Origin: Serinus canaria
Taxonomy: Eukaryota; Chordata; Aves; Passeriformes; Fringillidae
Direction of reading: 5' to 3'
Assembly: GCF_022539315.1 (NCBI RefSeq)
Contig: NC_066315.1
Span: forward strand, 100,483,990 to 100,547,989
Length of the DNA: 64,000 nucleotides
This document shows positions 43,701 through 58,700 of this stretch, one piece after another. How positions within the stretch are numbered: position 1 is the stretch's first letter; each line of letters starts with the position of its first letter. The position numbers and the translations under genes are program-made. The notes beneath the pieces are model-generated. The model saw only the letters and a list, made by a program, of their open reading frames with translations. It had not been told where the DNA came from and did not search any database.

Positions 43701-46700
43701 TTTTCCTGGGCTTAACTTTACTCCAATTTTTCTACCTGCTCCTCACCAGAGCATTGTCTCTGCCTCTCACTCCCCCTGAGGAGGAAGACTCCCCACATTC
43801 TGCTTACATGTGAGTCCTTCCCATGGGGTGCAGTTCTTCCCAAAGTGCTCCAGCACAGTCTCTTCCATGGGGGGCAATCCTTCAGGCACAGACAGCTCCA
43901 GTGTGGGTCCTCCATGGAGCCACAAGATGGGCCAGCAAAGTTATTCCAGTGTGGGCTCCTCTTTTCATGGGCCCACAGGTCCTGGCAGTAGCATCCTCCT
44001 GCATTAATTTTCCATGTGGTCACAGTTTCCCTTTTCCAAAATGGTCCCATCCACGGGCTGCAGGAGGATGGACCTCCATGGGCTGAAGGGGCCCAGCTGC
44101 CTCACCATGGTCTGCCTGCAGGCTCCAGGGGAATCTCTGCCCAGGAGCCTGGAGCACCTTGTCCCTCTCCCTCCCCACTGACCCTGGTGTCTGCAGGGTT
44201 GTTGCTCTCACCTATTATCTGCTCTTGTGCAGTAGTTTTTCCCATTTCTTGACCATGTTAGCCCAGAGTCAGTACCACCATCACTGATGGGCTCAGCCTT
44301 GGCCAGTGGTGGGTCCACCCTGGAGCCAGCTGGCATTGGCTCTGTAGGACATCAGGGAAGCTTCTGGCAGCTGCTCACAGAAGCCACCCCTGCAACCCCA
44401 TCCCCCATGCCACTACCAAGCCTTGCCATGGAAACCCACTCCATCTCTGAATGGAAAACATCATCTGATCCCTTTTCTAGGTTTGTTTTCCTTCAGTCCA
44501 CATCCGTTGGCAAAACATGGACAGTGACTGACCATCTGCTTCACCTCAGAGCTGAAGGGAGTCTACAGCCCTGTCCATCTCTGTTCCCAAGCAGTCCCCA
44601 AAGCCAAATGCCTGCTGCATTACCACTTTTGGCACCCTCACCAGTGTGATTATTCAGCATGTGGTTTCCTTCCACACACATCCTGCACACATCTTCCTGT
44701 GGAATTAAACTCAGGCCTGCATAGCTGCTCCAGTATCTGCAATACCTGGAGCCAGAGAATGCAGTCCTACTGGTCCTGGTACCTGTAGGCTTCTTTGGAG
44801 TTAGCAAGCCTCTTTGTAGTCACAGGCCCCTTGCTCTCCATCAGATCCCAGCCCAGTCATCTTCCAGAGACAACAAAAACATCTAATGCCCAAGATTCAA
44901 CTACACTTTCTTTAATATTTTACTACATCCCTTTCCTCTCTTCGAGATAAAAAAGAGTGTTTCCATCCCTCCCTCACTCACAGACTGCAATATTAATTAC
45001 AATCTCTCCAACTACCTACTTTTGTCAAAGACATACCCAAAGATCACAAGCAACACCATACCATAAAGTACAAAATCAAGCACTGATGGCCAAAAGCACT
45101 TTGTCATCCTACCAAAGTGATGTGCCTGGCCAGAGATAAGAGAGATTGAAGAGCAGATAATTCTATATTGTAGCTAATGCTAGCAAAAATTCACTTTGCC
45201 AGAGACATTGATATATCCATGCATGTAATATTATATTAAACCAAAGTCTTTCCTAGAGTGTTTTCAAGATAATTGGCATTATTCTGCTATCATCACTAGG
45301 GCTCCAATCCCAAGCTCTTCACGCTGGGTTGATGCATGGAGAATCACAGCTGCAGCCTTAAGAATCACAGAATCATAGAAAGGGACCTTAAAGATCATCT
45401 ACCTCCAACCCACCTACATGGGCAGGGATATCTTTCAATACACCAGGTTGCTCAGTGCTCCATCCAGCCTGGCCTTGAACACTTTCAGGGATGGGGCATC
45501 CACAGCTCTGGGCAACCTCTTCCAGTGCCTCACCACCCACACAGCAGAAAACTTCCTCCTAATATCTAATCCAAACCTACTATCTTTTTGTTTGAATCCA
45601 TTCATCCTTGTCCTGCCACTTACACATGATAAAATGTCCCTCTCCATCTTTCTTGTGGGCTCCCTTCAGGTACTGGAAGGCCACAATTAGATCACCCCGA
45701 AGCCTTCTCTTCTCTTGGCTGAACAATTCCAGTTCTCTCAGCCTTTTGTTGCACTAGAGAGATGCTCCATCCCTCCAATCATCTTGGTGGCCTCCTCTGG
45801 ACTCTCTCCAACACATCCATGTCCTTGCTGTGCTGAGGAGCCCAGAGCTGGATGCAGCACTGCAGGTGGGCTCTCACCAGAGCAGAGGGGCAGAATCCCT
45901 TCCCTTGCCCTGCTGGCCATGCTGCTTTTGATGCAGCCCAGGATGTGTTTGACCTTCTGGGCTGCAAGCTCACACTGACAGCTCATGTCCAGCCTCTTAT
46001 CCAGCAGAATCCTCAGGTCCCTCTCAGCAGGGCTGCTCTTGATCTGTTCATGCCCCACCCTGGAGAGATACTCATTGCCCCCACAAAGTATTCCATGTGT
46101 CTGCTGCACATTTTCTCTTCCAGGACTTACAAATCCTGCTGCTCTTCCACAACCTGCCAACTCTTTTGTCTATGAAGCTGACACAGGAATATAAAGCAAT
46201 CCTGATTTATGAGAAAGGGGGCTGTGGAGGGAAAGGGAAAACAGACCTATTCTTCAGGATTAAAATTAACACTGCAGCCAACCTACCTCTGCTTCACACT
46301 TTTTAGAGCTCACCTACTCTAGTAAAAAAACAACCAAACAAACAAAAACCAACCCAAAACCCAAATCCATAATCCAATTCCATTACTTATGCTTAATCAC
46401 TGCATCTTACTATCTTACAAAGAGCAAGCTAACCACAGTGGTGTGCCACCATGAGCGTGGACAGCAAAGATAACAGCCTTTGATTGTTGCTAATATTATT
46501 TAGAAACTGCTTCCCCACATCAAATTTCCAGCTAATTCTCTGTGTCTTTTCTTACACCTTTCTTTCCCCTTTGCACACAAGTTATCAAATTCAGAACAGC
46601 AGCTGAACTGCCAAGAGAAATGCAGGATTTTAAATTGAAATCAAAGAGCAGAATCTCAATCAATTTCTTATGCCCTTGTCAGCATGTGGTATGGGCGGCT

Positions 46701-49700
46701 GTGGAGAGAGAATTGCTTAGCCTGGTGAAAACGAAGAAGGAACTTGGTGTTTATTTGCATTCCTTCAGCTCAAATTGTGGCTTTTGGGGGCACTGGCTAT
46801 TCATTTAAGATGCTCAACTCCATGTTTTGAACTACCTCCACAGTTTCAACTAGGAGCATGGTCTCTATAAAACCAGCTGCAAACAAGGTGGTATCAGTCT
46901 GGCTGTTTAATAAGATGAGAGGATGAAAGGAGAAAGAAGAGGAGCACCTCTGAAGGGTCTCTCACACACACAGATCTCCTTTGGACAAGCAGCACATGCC
47001 AATGAATGAGCAAAAATCCCTCCCACTGGATTGCACGGGGGACCCAACAGTACAAAGCCTGAGGACACCCCTAATGAGACTTGCTTATGCTCCACACTAC
47101 AGTGAAGCAGCTTTTGAGTACAACAGGGTGGTCACAAACTGTGCTGAAGCAGTCCAGCCTTTGGGGGACCTCACTGTCAAACAAGGCACTGGCTGATTAA
47201 GCCACAGGAAACAACTTTCCATCAAAACTGACTCAAGACTGAACCCGCGGCAAGAAACAAACCCGCTGGCAGTGCCTGCCACAGCTGCCCAGCAAAGCGA
47301 GCTCCATCACCGAGCCCCTCTGCAAGGGCTGGGCTGCGGGCAAAGCGCGGGAGGGCATTTCCCTGGGCAACAGCACCACCTGGTGACTCCTGGGACCGCG
47401 GGAGGAGGGAACCGGCTCCACTTGGAGCGGAGGAGGAAGGGACACTGGCTCGACTCGAGTGAGCTGGGAGCCAAAAGCCAAAAGAGGACAGCAGGATGAA
47501 CTTGCGAGAACTAGAAAGGTGAGACAGACTGAGAGGGAAAGAAGAGTGCCTGAGCACCTTCCCTTGGAATCACAGGCATCTCCCACTGCTGGGACCACCT
47601 TGAGGAGCCCTGTGGGACAGTGGGTAGTGTGAATGTGGCAAGGGCAGCTTCAAAGGAATGCTCCATCCCACAATTAATTTACTGTATTAATGAACAAAGA
47701 AAGGAAAAACCCCACAAAAACCCCACCCAAACCTGCATAGTATCAACACTGTTGTATGCCACAGCGGGGAAATTTTTGGGTTAATTTTTAGGAGACCATA
47801 ATTGTGGGACTTCATGGAGCCAGTATCTTCCACACAAGAATCACACCCCTAATTGCCTTTTACTGACCACTGGATCAGAGGATCCTCCTGACCATGGTAT
47901 AACACAGACCAGAAGACAAACCCACTAAACCCACCCTGACAGGTGCCTTGCAAGTGGTAAGAAAGTGTATTACAGAATGGTTTGGGAATGAAAGGAACCT
48001 TAAAGATCATCTATTTCCATCCCCCTTACCATGGACAGGGACACCTTCCACTAGATCAAGTTGCTCAAAGTCCCATCCAGCCTGGTCCTGCACACTTGCA
48101 GGGATGGAGCAGCCACAGCTTCCCTCAGGGACCTCAAACCATGTTTGAGGAGCTCTCCTACCACCCTAGGTCACCCTAATCACATCTCCCTGCTGCCAGC
48201 TTGCTGATTTCCCATCTGAGCTCCACCACAGACACTTAAGTACAACCTCTCCAATGCTGACCATTTCATTTTGCAGGTGAGGATGAGAAATGGGCCCTGG
48301 TTTACCATGGATCACACTCCCAACACCAACAACACAGGAACGAAAAATAAACTTCACAGATCGCTCCAGCAAGTCAAACCTCAAACAGGGAGGAGCTAAA
48401 TAAAGCTAAAATAAATTAAAACTGCAGGTATGGCTTCAATGCCTATGCAATTTTATTGATCGTAATACCTGGATTTTGGCAATTCCAATGGTCAGAGTTA
48501 ATTTTCTAGACAAATTTGGGACACTTTTTAACATCTGCATGCTGACATCCCTTTCCTACCTGCTCTATCTCAAAACACACATGGAGTCACAAAAATCCAC
48601 TTGATGTACTACTCCTCCTGCAAAGAAATTCCTATTTAAAGATACAGTAAAAAGTGTTTGAATACTATCTACTTAGAAGTCCTCATAATTGTCCCTGCAG
48701 TTGAAAAATTAGGTAAGGGAAGTAACATACAAGTCACTGTACCTCACATTGTCAGTGATAATGAGTGTTGATTGCGGGGGTTTTATCTCTCTTGGCCACA
48801 TGCACACACACCAGCACAGCAATATGGTTAAATATCTTTCATCACCATTGTGCAATGCAAACTCAGAGAAACTAAATTTAGTTTTCAGACAACATGCATA
48901 AATAACCTGAGGTTTTCACAGTTAAGTAAACACATTAAGCAACAGCATCCTGACAAATGTTGATGGGCATATTGTTGCTTGTGTAAGAGCCACTGCCTTC
49001 ATTTAATAAAAGAAAATGACTTGATGCTTGTTGTTTTCAAGTACGATTTGCCAGCAAAAAAATGGGATAAAAAATTCTGTGTAGTTCTTTCCAAACCAAA
49101 TTCTTTTCCTAAGTGAACCTTCCCCACATATACTGTAACAGCTGCAACTTTCAAAATACTGGTATGATGAGGAGATAATCTTTGACTTGAATTGCTGTTT
49201 GATACAAGTTGCAGTTCATACTCCAACACCCTACCTCTTTTCACTGTCAAATTCTAGCATTAGGGGTCATCATTTAGAAATACAGGCTCGTTAGTGCCAC
49301 CTAGTAAATACAAAAACAAAATAATTTTTATTCCTGTACCAACATAGAAGATATCAAAAACCTTCCAACCAGTCTGGAATTGACAATCTAATCCAAACAC
49401 TGTAATTTCACATTGCAGATTGCCAACAAGTATCAAGTCATTTTCTTTTATTAAATGAAGGCAGTGGCTCTTACACAAGCAACAATATGCCCATCAACCA
49501 CTGCATTTGACAAAATGGCTCTTGTGTTCAGCTTGTTATTTCACTAGTATAAAAACTGTCCAGCAATTGCCTGGAAAAACTGTAAAAGGGCTCAATTACC
49601 TTCAAATTTTTCCAACCACGCTCAGTAAGTGCTATTCAATTCAATGTTCAGACATACTCATCCCAATTTGTAACTGTCCCACCTGTAACTTGTACTGCAT

Positions 49701-52700
49701 TTCATAGCAGAAAGGAAGAAAAAAGCCACATAAATGATGAGCTCCAACTGAAACACTAGTTGAAAACTTCAGTCCTGGAGACAAGAAAGCCCAATCCCTT
49801 CTCCCTTGCAGCAACAGGCGAGAGAGAGGAAGAAGGCAGTTTCAGGGGGCAGCTATAAAAACACACATTTCCTCTAACAAACAGGAACCAGCCTCATGGC
49901 CAAGGATCTTTGCTCCAAATTAGCAGAGTCCTGGTACCAGGTATGTCACCTACCAATAACCAGAAGCAAATAACTCTTCCACTGGTCTCTCCTGGCCAAA
50001 GGCAGCTGGACACCATCAGCCTTGAGTGGGTCAGGAAACACCACAAGGGTGGGACACGGGAACTAAGGATTTCATACCTGGATTTATTGCCAGAAACTCT
50101 GCCACTGATTGTCAGCTCCTTTTAGCTGAAACCTGCAAAATCAGCAGCCTCTAAGGTGTGAGCTGGTCTCCTTTATCAGCTGCCCAGCTGTTATGGCCAC
50201 CCTCTTTATGCAATCTGCTTTTACAATTTGCCAGTCTTCGGAAAGCCACCTCCATCAACTTTCCAGACACAATAAAACAAGTTTCTTCTGCAGGGGGTAT
50301 CAGGGGAAGGGGACAAGTTGAGAGTGTCTGAAATTTGCCATTATTTGTTATTATTATTATTATTTACAATTAACTGCAAAGTAGACCCTATGCATCCATG
50401 TGGACATTTGGTGGCAACATGAAGGAGAGGCCTAAAATCCTTGAAATTGGAGGTTTTCATTTCCTGAATTTATGTACCGGATGGGAAATGGACAATCAAA
50501 AGTTTGCCTAAACCTAAATCTGTGTTAAGAAATGTTTCACCCAACTGTTAGGTTTAATTAACCTCAATTAGTAATGATTTCATATTCATTCCACCTGTTG
50601 TCTGGATGTAAAGTTTCTCCTAAGACAGCAAACATCACCACTTCTTTTAAACAGCATCATATAAAGACCCACCTGGTGCTTTCCCCTCTATCACTCATGC
50701 AAGCAAACAGAAGATATAACAGCAAGCATGATATAATAAAACCCAGGGCTGAGTTTTTTTATCTGTGGATTTACTGTGTGCTGCTGTGAAGTTACTAAAC
50801 CTAAAGCTATCTGCACCGAACAGGCTCACAAATGGGAGAAATTATCAGTGCAAGGCTGTAGCCCTTAAGCAGTTGACTTCTTGAATGTGTTCACCTCCTG
50901 CTGATTTCATCAGGAATGAAATGCAGCAACTTCTAAAAGCTGGTAACACCAGTGCCATGAAATTCAACTTTTTAGGGAAAGGCCCTTAAGGAAAACCAGG
51001 TTTTGTTGCTCATACTGTTGAGGCACCCTCTTCTCTCCATCACAAAAATAACTAGGAAACCACTATCTAACTTACAACTGACTTGCAGAAGGAAGTTTTT
51101 ATTCAGCTGGCCATTTTTTCTCATTTTCACTCAAAATCTGGGAACCAGAAATGACCAAAGTACAGACTTTGCAAATCTCAACTGAAAACACACTGGGAAC
51201 ATTTCAAGTGGAATGTTAAACCATGAAGTTTAGTACATTTAAGGGCATCTCCTCAAAGGACAAAGGGATAGAAGGAGTGCATTTCATCTCTCCCTCCAGA
51301 GTAGGAAAAGCCACACAGGAGGTGCTGAGGAGTCACCCTCAAGACAGACTGTCTGGATACTAAACACTTCCAGTGTCACAGCCTGAGTGTTTGGGACTAC
51401 GTGGAACTAACTCCGAAGTTCCCACAGCTCCCAGACATGGCAGAACAACAGGCACAGGGATTGAGGAAGGCACATCAACTGGCCAATGAGATCCTGCCAA
51501 AGCTGCTCTGTGTCACATCTGGAACAGTGGTTTCGACTCGTTGAGAGACATATCTGAATTGAAAGCAATGCAAACAACAATTCTGCAGGCTCCACTGCCC
51601 AAAGGTTTTTGAAACACAAATGAAACAGCTCTAAGACAAAGTCAGGGTTTTAAAATAATTTAAAAGGAAACTAAAGGCTAAAACCAAGGGAGAGGTTGGC
51701 AGGGTTTTTTCACCCCAGGTTATTATTTCTACCACCTTTTGTTGGTTTGCTCTAACTTTCTGCTTTATTATCCTCAGCTTCTCTTTCCCTTGCTCCTGAC
51801 TTTACTCCTCTATGTTCCTCAATCCCTCTCACCAGTCCCCCTACACTTCTCCCACATGTTCTGTCTTGGTCTCACAGTTTCAGTACTCCACCTCCTCCTC
51901 CTCCATTACTCTCTGTTCTTCTGAATCTCCTCCATGCCAACTTCTACATCTCTTTTTCTACTGATCTGCACATCCTTGAAGGGTTCAAGGCCCTGAGCAA
52001 CGCTGTCTACAGGAACATGTCCCTGCCCATGGCAGGAGGGCTGGAATGAGATGATCTTTAAGGTCCCTTCCAACCCAAACCATTCTTTGGTCATAAACTA
52101 TTCCTGAAGAACTTTTTAGGCTGCGGGGCTACCACTCTCCTTCAGACAATCTCTTTAAATTTGGATTTATGGTGTCAGAGGTTGGCTTTCTCTCTGCCAT
52201 TTTCCACACCAGCCTAAGGGAGAAGACAAACCTGGCCACAAGATAGGCAGATCTCAGCTATTCTATCTGGCTTTAATGTCAGATGACAGGAATCACTCAT
52301 GAGCTGTATAATCTCAAATATTTAATTTACCTAAACATTTTATCTTATTCTCCACACATCAGTGCATTCAACTGTGCATTAAAGCACATGCTGAGCTTTA
52401 AGTATGGGATTCAATTTAGCCCATGCAGCAAAGGCTGAAGGATGTACCCTGACACTCTGCTGAAGGGGGATTGCCCTAATGCTCAGAATCAAACATATGC
52501 TTAAGGATGCTACTCAGATTAGGGTTTCAGTAACATAATCTCCAATCAAATTTATGTTATCTGGTTTTATCCAACTGCCATTTTTGTCACATAAAACATG
52601 CTCCAACTGTCTGTCTAATGCCCTGGCATGCATTTATTCTTTTCAAGCACACTCTGCAGGAAAAAAATAAACAAAGATATCCAAGGCAGAAAAAAAACCC

Positions 52701-55700
52701 CACATCAGTTTAAGACAGAACAATCAATTCTGAAGATTATTCCCATAAACTACACTCTGCTGCTGGAGTCATAACACTTAAAGACAAGGTTTAATTCCCT
52801 CACTGACATTTAACGAAACCAAGACAAAAATGAAGTTCAGCTTTCCTTGGATCTTCCACAAGAGCAATAACATTCAAAAAAGAAAACTGCTTGTGTAAGG
52901 GATAATGTAGCAAAAAAACCCCCATGTTTGTAGCACATTCACAAAATTAATATCCTAAAAGGAAGCTTGTCTACACAGTATTGGAAAGGTTGAAGTCAGC
53001 AGGGACTATGCACCATGAATAACTTGTGGCCTAAAAGTGGTTGGAGGCTTCCTGCTCATATCGGCTTTAAGAAGGTATATTTCAAGTGTTGCTATTATGA
53101 TTCTTAAAATAGGCACTTAAATACTTATATTTAGCATGCAAAGGAAAAGGGAAAAAAAAAAGATAGATAATGGGCTTCCTATTCAAGAAAGAACATACTC
53201 CCTTTCTCATGTCCTAAACCCCTCCAGGAATTAATCAGCAGAGAGATTCATCCACCAAAGTGGAAGTGCACCCTTAAAGGCTTATAGTGGTGGGTATCAG
53301 TCCGTGAGAGGTTCACTTTTTTTGTGGTTTGAGGGTTTTTTATTAACAGAGACTACCTAAAGCAAACAAAATTAGTATTTGCTTCCATGGATAGTAGAAG
53401 ATGCTCAAAATGAAAACTGTGACTGTATGTTTACCAACACCTCCAATATCTCAGTTGTAATATCCTTCTAAATCCTAAACTATTGAACACAGCGGTAATG
53501 CATTTTTACCCCCTTAAATCAAGTACCTAAAAATTGAAGTCTCAAGAGTCAAGCTGAACCTTGGTGTGACACCAGACCACATTCAAGGGAATGCTCATTT
53601 TGATCACTCTTTTCTGAGTCCAGTGATTCCCAGTGTGGCTTCTCTCTGCTAGCACACACCAGATGTTGACCTAAGGATTCTTTCTTGTCACTGAATTCCC
53701 TCACAGAAAGAAATGGGTAGATCTGGAGAATTGACACAACAGCAGTACTGGAGATGAGTTATCAGTTGCCAATTACAAGCATAAGATAGAGAAGGTTAAA
53801 GCTATTCCAGTTGGGCCCCACAGGTCATCAGTGAGCATGGAAAGAGATGCAGGTGACTTCAGACACATTCTGTCCCCCCATAACCACAGCTTTGCTGATG
53901 AACCGTGAGATCCTATAAACACTTAAGTTTTGTTTGCTGCAGAATTAAATGGGCCCCAAATTTAATTTTTTTTTTCCAGAATTAACCCACTTTAGGAATC
54001 TAAGTAACTCATTTTGGCTCTGTATACAGGCTTTAAAGGGAAGGAGAATCTGCTTCAGAGAGCTCCTAACTGTAGGTGAATGCCTGTAAGAGCCTGGTAT
54101 TTACCATGTACAGTTTTTTATAGTCCCCTGCAGGGACTAGAGTCCCCTGAGGGGTCCAACCAGGACACCCAGTGACGTCTGCAGCATCCTGTCACTCTGC
54201 TGACAAAGGAGGAAACAATAACTCAGGGACACTAAGTATTTAGTGGCTGGATTTCATGCACATGCACTTCCACATGTTGCCCAATTAAGAACAAACTCTG
54301 GCCAAAACAAAAAGTGAAAAACCATAACTTCTCTACCCTCGCCTGCAAAAAATATAAACCCCATGCACTAACCAGCATTTCTGTTTAAAAATATCCCAGC
54401 GAAAATAAAAAGCATTTGTTCCACTGCCTGTTGTTCAGCTTTCAGCACAGCCCTGCAAGTCCAGAGACCGTAAATCAACCACTGGCATGTGCTTACACAA
54501 GGCTGTGCTCCCAGCTGGCCTCCCACCCACCTCCGCTGGCTTTCTAAAGCTTGGATTTGTCCTTTGGCAGTGGTGCTCAAAACGGCGAGCATTCACGGAA
54601 AGGGTCTACAATATGTTTCAGAGGAAAACTGAAATGTGTCCCTTTCCTGGCATCCTACAAACTGAGATGGAATTTTAAAAATTTCCTTTCACCTTGACCT
54701 TGACACCACTACCCAGCCTCTACAAGGTATGTAGTGAGAAGAAAAACAACCCTGTAATAATAGAAACATCTTTTATTTTGGTTTACTTTGGAAGCACGTG
54801 TCCCATGGCAGCTCCAGACACCTTCTGCAGAGTTAAATTCACATCAGCTGCCCTTGGCCTATAGTCAGGAGGTAGTGGGGTGGGGGACATGGCAAGGAGC
54901 AAAGCACTGGAGGCTTGCTCTGCCCTCCCTAAAAGGCATGGGATGATCCAACTCATTGGCACGATGACCTAAACCATAGGTGTGATGAGCACCGGATGGA
55001 GGGAAGACCTGTAGGTAGCTTGTGAGTAGACCAACTCTACCCAGCTTCCAATCTCTTTTCCCAGCCCTCCTGGAAGGTACCTCTAAGCATGTGTTGGGCA
55101 CTTGGCTGGCCCCAGAAACACCTTGAGAAAAATATGAGCAGAGGAAGCTCCAGACCTTTTGATGGAGACCACAGCTCCAAAACCAGCCCCCACATCAGTG
55201 GACGCTGGTGAGCCACCAAAGAAAGTTGAGAAGAAACTCCTTGCCCTGCCTCAGTTTTCTGAGGCAGCACCTGAACTGTGGGGAAGGTGGGTCATCAGCA
55301 GCCTGCTCTAGTGGAAGGTGACCCTGCCCATGGCAGCAGGGCTAGAACCAGATGATCTTTAAGGTCACTTCCACCTCAAACCATTCCATCATTCTGTAAC
55401 AGTGCAAACCTGCTACAGCAGTTCACTTCGAAGTGTTCACTTCAATGTGCCCCTCTCCCTTCAAACCCACAGCAGAGGAAATGAAAAAAAAAAGTGCCTG
55501 TCCTGATCTTATCTGAAGAGAGATGTGGCCAGGAAATCCATGACTAATAGCACTCCTGGGAGGGTCTAGCAGCCCTGATGACTGGACAAGTGGCATTTGC
55601 AAGAAGGAGCAGCAGGGAGGTAAAAGAGCAAGAGCAGCAGAGTTATGGCTCCAACCTCCCTGTAAATGCTTCTCTCAACAAGCAATTACCTTGAGAAATT

Positions 55701-58700
55701 TTAGACAGAATAGGTCAAGAATGGGTCTCTCCAGCCTGTATGTGCACTTGCAGTCTGCAGCACCCACACTGCACCCAGCTCAGGCACAACCCAACCCAAG
55801 CAAAATGCACCAGCACTGTAATTTATAAACACCACCACAGGCAAAAGCCCTGCAGACTCAAAGGCCTTTGCCCATGGGCAGCTCAACTGCATTGTAACTG
55901 CAACACATCCTAGCAATAAATCAAATTATCACCTTAGAAACAAGTCCTACCATCAACCAGAGTTTCAGAAAACATACTTATATGCAAATTGAAAAAGTTC
56001 TTTTAATATGGCTTAACTAAAGCTAGTTAAAAGGAACCACCTGATGGAAATGAGAGGGTTTTTCTTTTCTCCATGTACTGTTTGCATGCAAAGTTCCTGC
56101 CTCCTTCACATAGTCTGTCTCAGCATTACTTCACTGAGTAGGGCTAAAACTGCAATCAACTATATGAAAAAATTTGAGCTTATCACCATTCAACTTCCTT
56201 ATTTTGGCAGAAAGAAAGAATGTGGGGTTTTTTTTTTTGTTTTTCTCCAGAACTACTGTAAACCAAGAAGTTTCCCAATTTTTTGGCCAGAAATCAAAAA
56301 GAGCATGGGGCTGGGGAAATCTAAATATAAAGAGAATTTGAAAAACAGTAAAACCACAGCCTGCATATGATATCTGGGTGATAGTCACTGCATGAACTCC
56401 TTCAATAGGTGAGTTACAAGCATGGGATGGGAGCTCAGAGCTGGTCATCAACAAATGGGAGCCCATAAAGTGCAGCAGCAAGCACCAACCACAGGGTACT
56501 CTTTTGCTACCCAGTGGATGATTACCAACAAGCTTCCCCTTTGAGGCTTTGCTGCTACTGAAACTACAATCTGCCTCAAATTCCTCCTTCTGCTTCTTCA
56601 GAAATCCAGTTTGGTTGGGCCACTGGAAATGAAAGCAGAGTGTGGCCTCCACAAACCGCCTTTTCCTAGAAGGATGTTCCAGTCTACTCTTCCAAGCAAT
56701 CCCATACAATACCTTTGGAAGAAATTAGTCAAGAAAATAGCTTTGTAGATATGTTAGGAAAGCAAAATACGGCCAAGATCAACATGAAATCCTGAATTCC
56801 AAATTATGAGAAATTCTTTACCTACATATTTAATGTCTATATTGCAAAAAATCTGATTGTAGCCATTTAAACGTCTTATAAAATAATATGAAAAGGCTGC
56901 TTTAGGCTTCTAAAGACACTTTTTTATTGATACAAGAGAACAGGCCTTTCTTGCTTGGTGCATAACTGGATTTTTATGCAATATTGACAAACACAATAAA
57001 AACAAAATCACCAGTCCCAGTCTCCTTTAGTATCAAGATATGCTTCTTTTGACTGGCAAAGCAGGGCAATGGAAGTGCTGTGTGCTCACATGAAGTGCAT
57101 ATTTCAGAGTATTCTTCACCAAAGAATACAAAGAAAAAACATTTCCTAAGAAAATCAGGTATATGCAGTTCAGCTAACCATGTGTCTTGTCTTTCAGTTC
57201 TCCATGGGCTTAAAATCACTGTTCAGTTTTACCTGTAATTTAATGTTTCACTACAATAACTGGCTAGGAAAGAGATACAGATCAAAGGGCTCCTTTGCTG
57301 GAAAGGCTGAAATGATGGACACATCAAACCAGTGACTTCACAAGACAGACAGCCATGTGGTCACAAACTCAAAAATTTCTCATGATAGAGCTACTTGTTT
57401 ACATAATAAAATAGAATGAATGAATAGGTAACGATGAACCATTAACATGGGGGAAAAAATTGCTTGGCAATCTCTGTTCTTCTCTCAGACAAGACACTTT
57501 TGTGGACAAAACTATAGAAGGCACACATTTACTTCATCAGTACATTCTTCCTCTTTTCATGACCCCCTTTGTTTGCTCTACTCTCTGTTTTAGGCTACAA
57601 CACTGCAGCTATTGATGCACCCATGGCTTCTGCACTGTGCAGTGTTACTGTCCTCAGCAGGATGCTCACTTGACCACGGAGGCCACCTTGCACATACCTG
57701 GTGACAGGAAAGCTCCTTAAATGGTTCAACCCTGCCAGGGGTGCTGTTCTGTTTTTAACAGCAGCTTTCCTATTTGTGCTGGGGCATGTAGGCCATAGAA
57801 GCATTGACTATGACAAACATTTCAGACACAAACTAAAAGATTCCCAGTGATCTGTGTATATATCTGTATCATAGATACAGAGGAAATGTCAGTCCTTTTA
57901 CAAATGCAGCTCGCCAGCTTCAGACAGCATTTTCATGCTGACAGAATGCAGGCCAGCAAGCGACTTCTTATGAGCAAGAAAACTGAGGCCCAAACAGAAG
58001 GGTGAAGAAACAAAGAGTCAGCTAGGGGGATGTGGGCACTATGTTCAGGAAAAAAATTCTACAGGAAAAGCAGATAAGCCCTGGGACATAACCCCAGGGA
58101 GAAGATTGTGTGCTTTTAAAGACAGAGGAAACAAACATATGTCAGGAATAAGAAGGGCTTTAGGGACAAGGGATGACCTATGAGCCTCTTCCAATCCTAC
58201 CTCCTTTGGTCCTGTGATGCACAGTCACAACACAAAAATGCAATAAACAAAAACAGAAGGAAAGGAGTAATGGAGGTCACTTTAGATGGTAGTCAGCAAA
58301 CCACCTCCCAAAGTCTGAAGAGTTGTCAAAATTTCCTCAGGAAGTGACAAAGACAAGAAACTTTGCCTTAGTCGTAAACCTGGCAATCTCTTCTGCGGTT
58401 GCCACACACAATTATGTCAGGATTTGGCAGGGAGTTGTAAATCACTCCTCCTGCCCACATAAAGAAAATGTTGGGAGCTAAGGCACAGGGCACTCAGCAG
58501 CCACAGACAGATTAGGAAAGCTGGCAGCTGCACAGCCAGCCACATTTCAGCACTGAAGCACGGCTCAGGAACACAGCAGCTCCCCTACACTCACTCCTCT
58601 CTCCTCCAGCCCCTCAACTAGGTGCCCACATGGAAACACCATGCAAATCAAATGAGAGCTACACTTCATTTCACCCCACAGACTGAGCTGCAGCTAAAAC

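Noticed and set aside
45738..46160. A 140-codon frame that looks protein-like
   Set aside because: It is the C-terminal end of the CR1 reverse transcriptase inside a truncated repeat, not a host gene.
56131..56709. A 192-codon minus-strand open frame
   Set aside because: No family resemblance, no splice context, and a lysine run from a homopolymer. It is a chance frame in intron 1.
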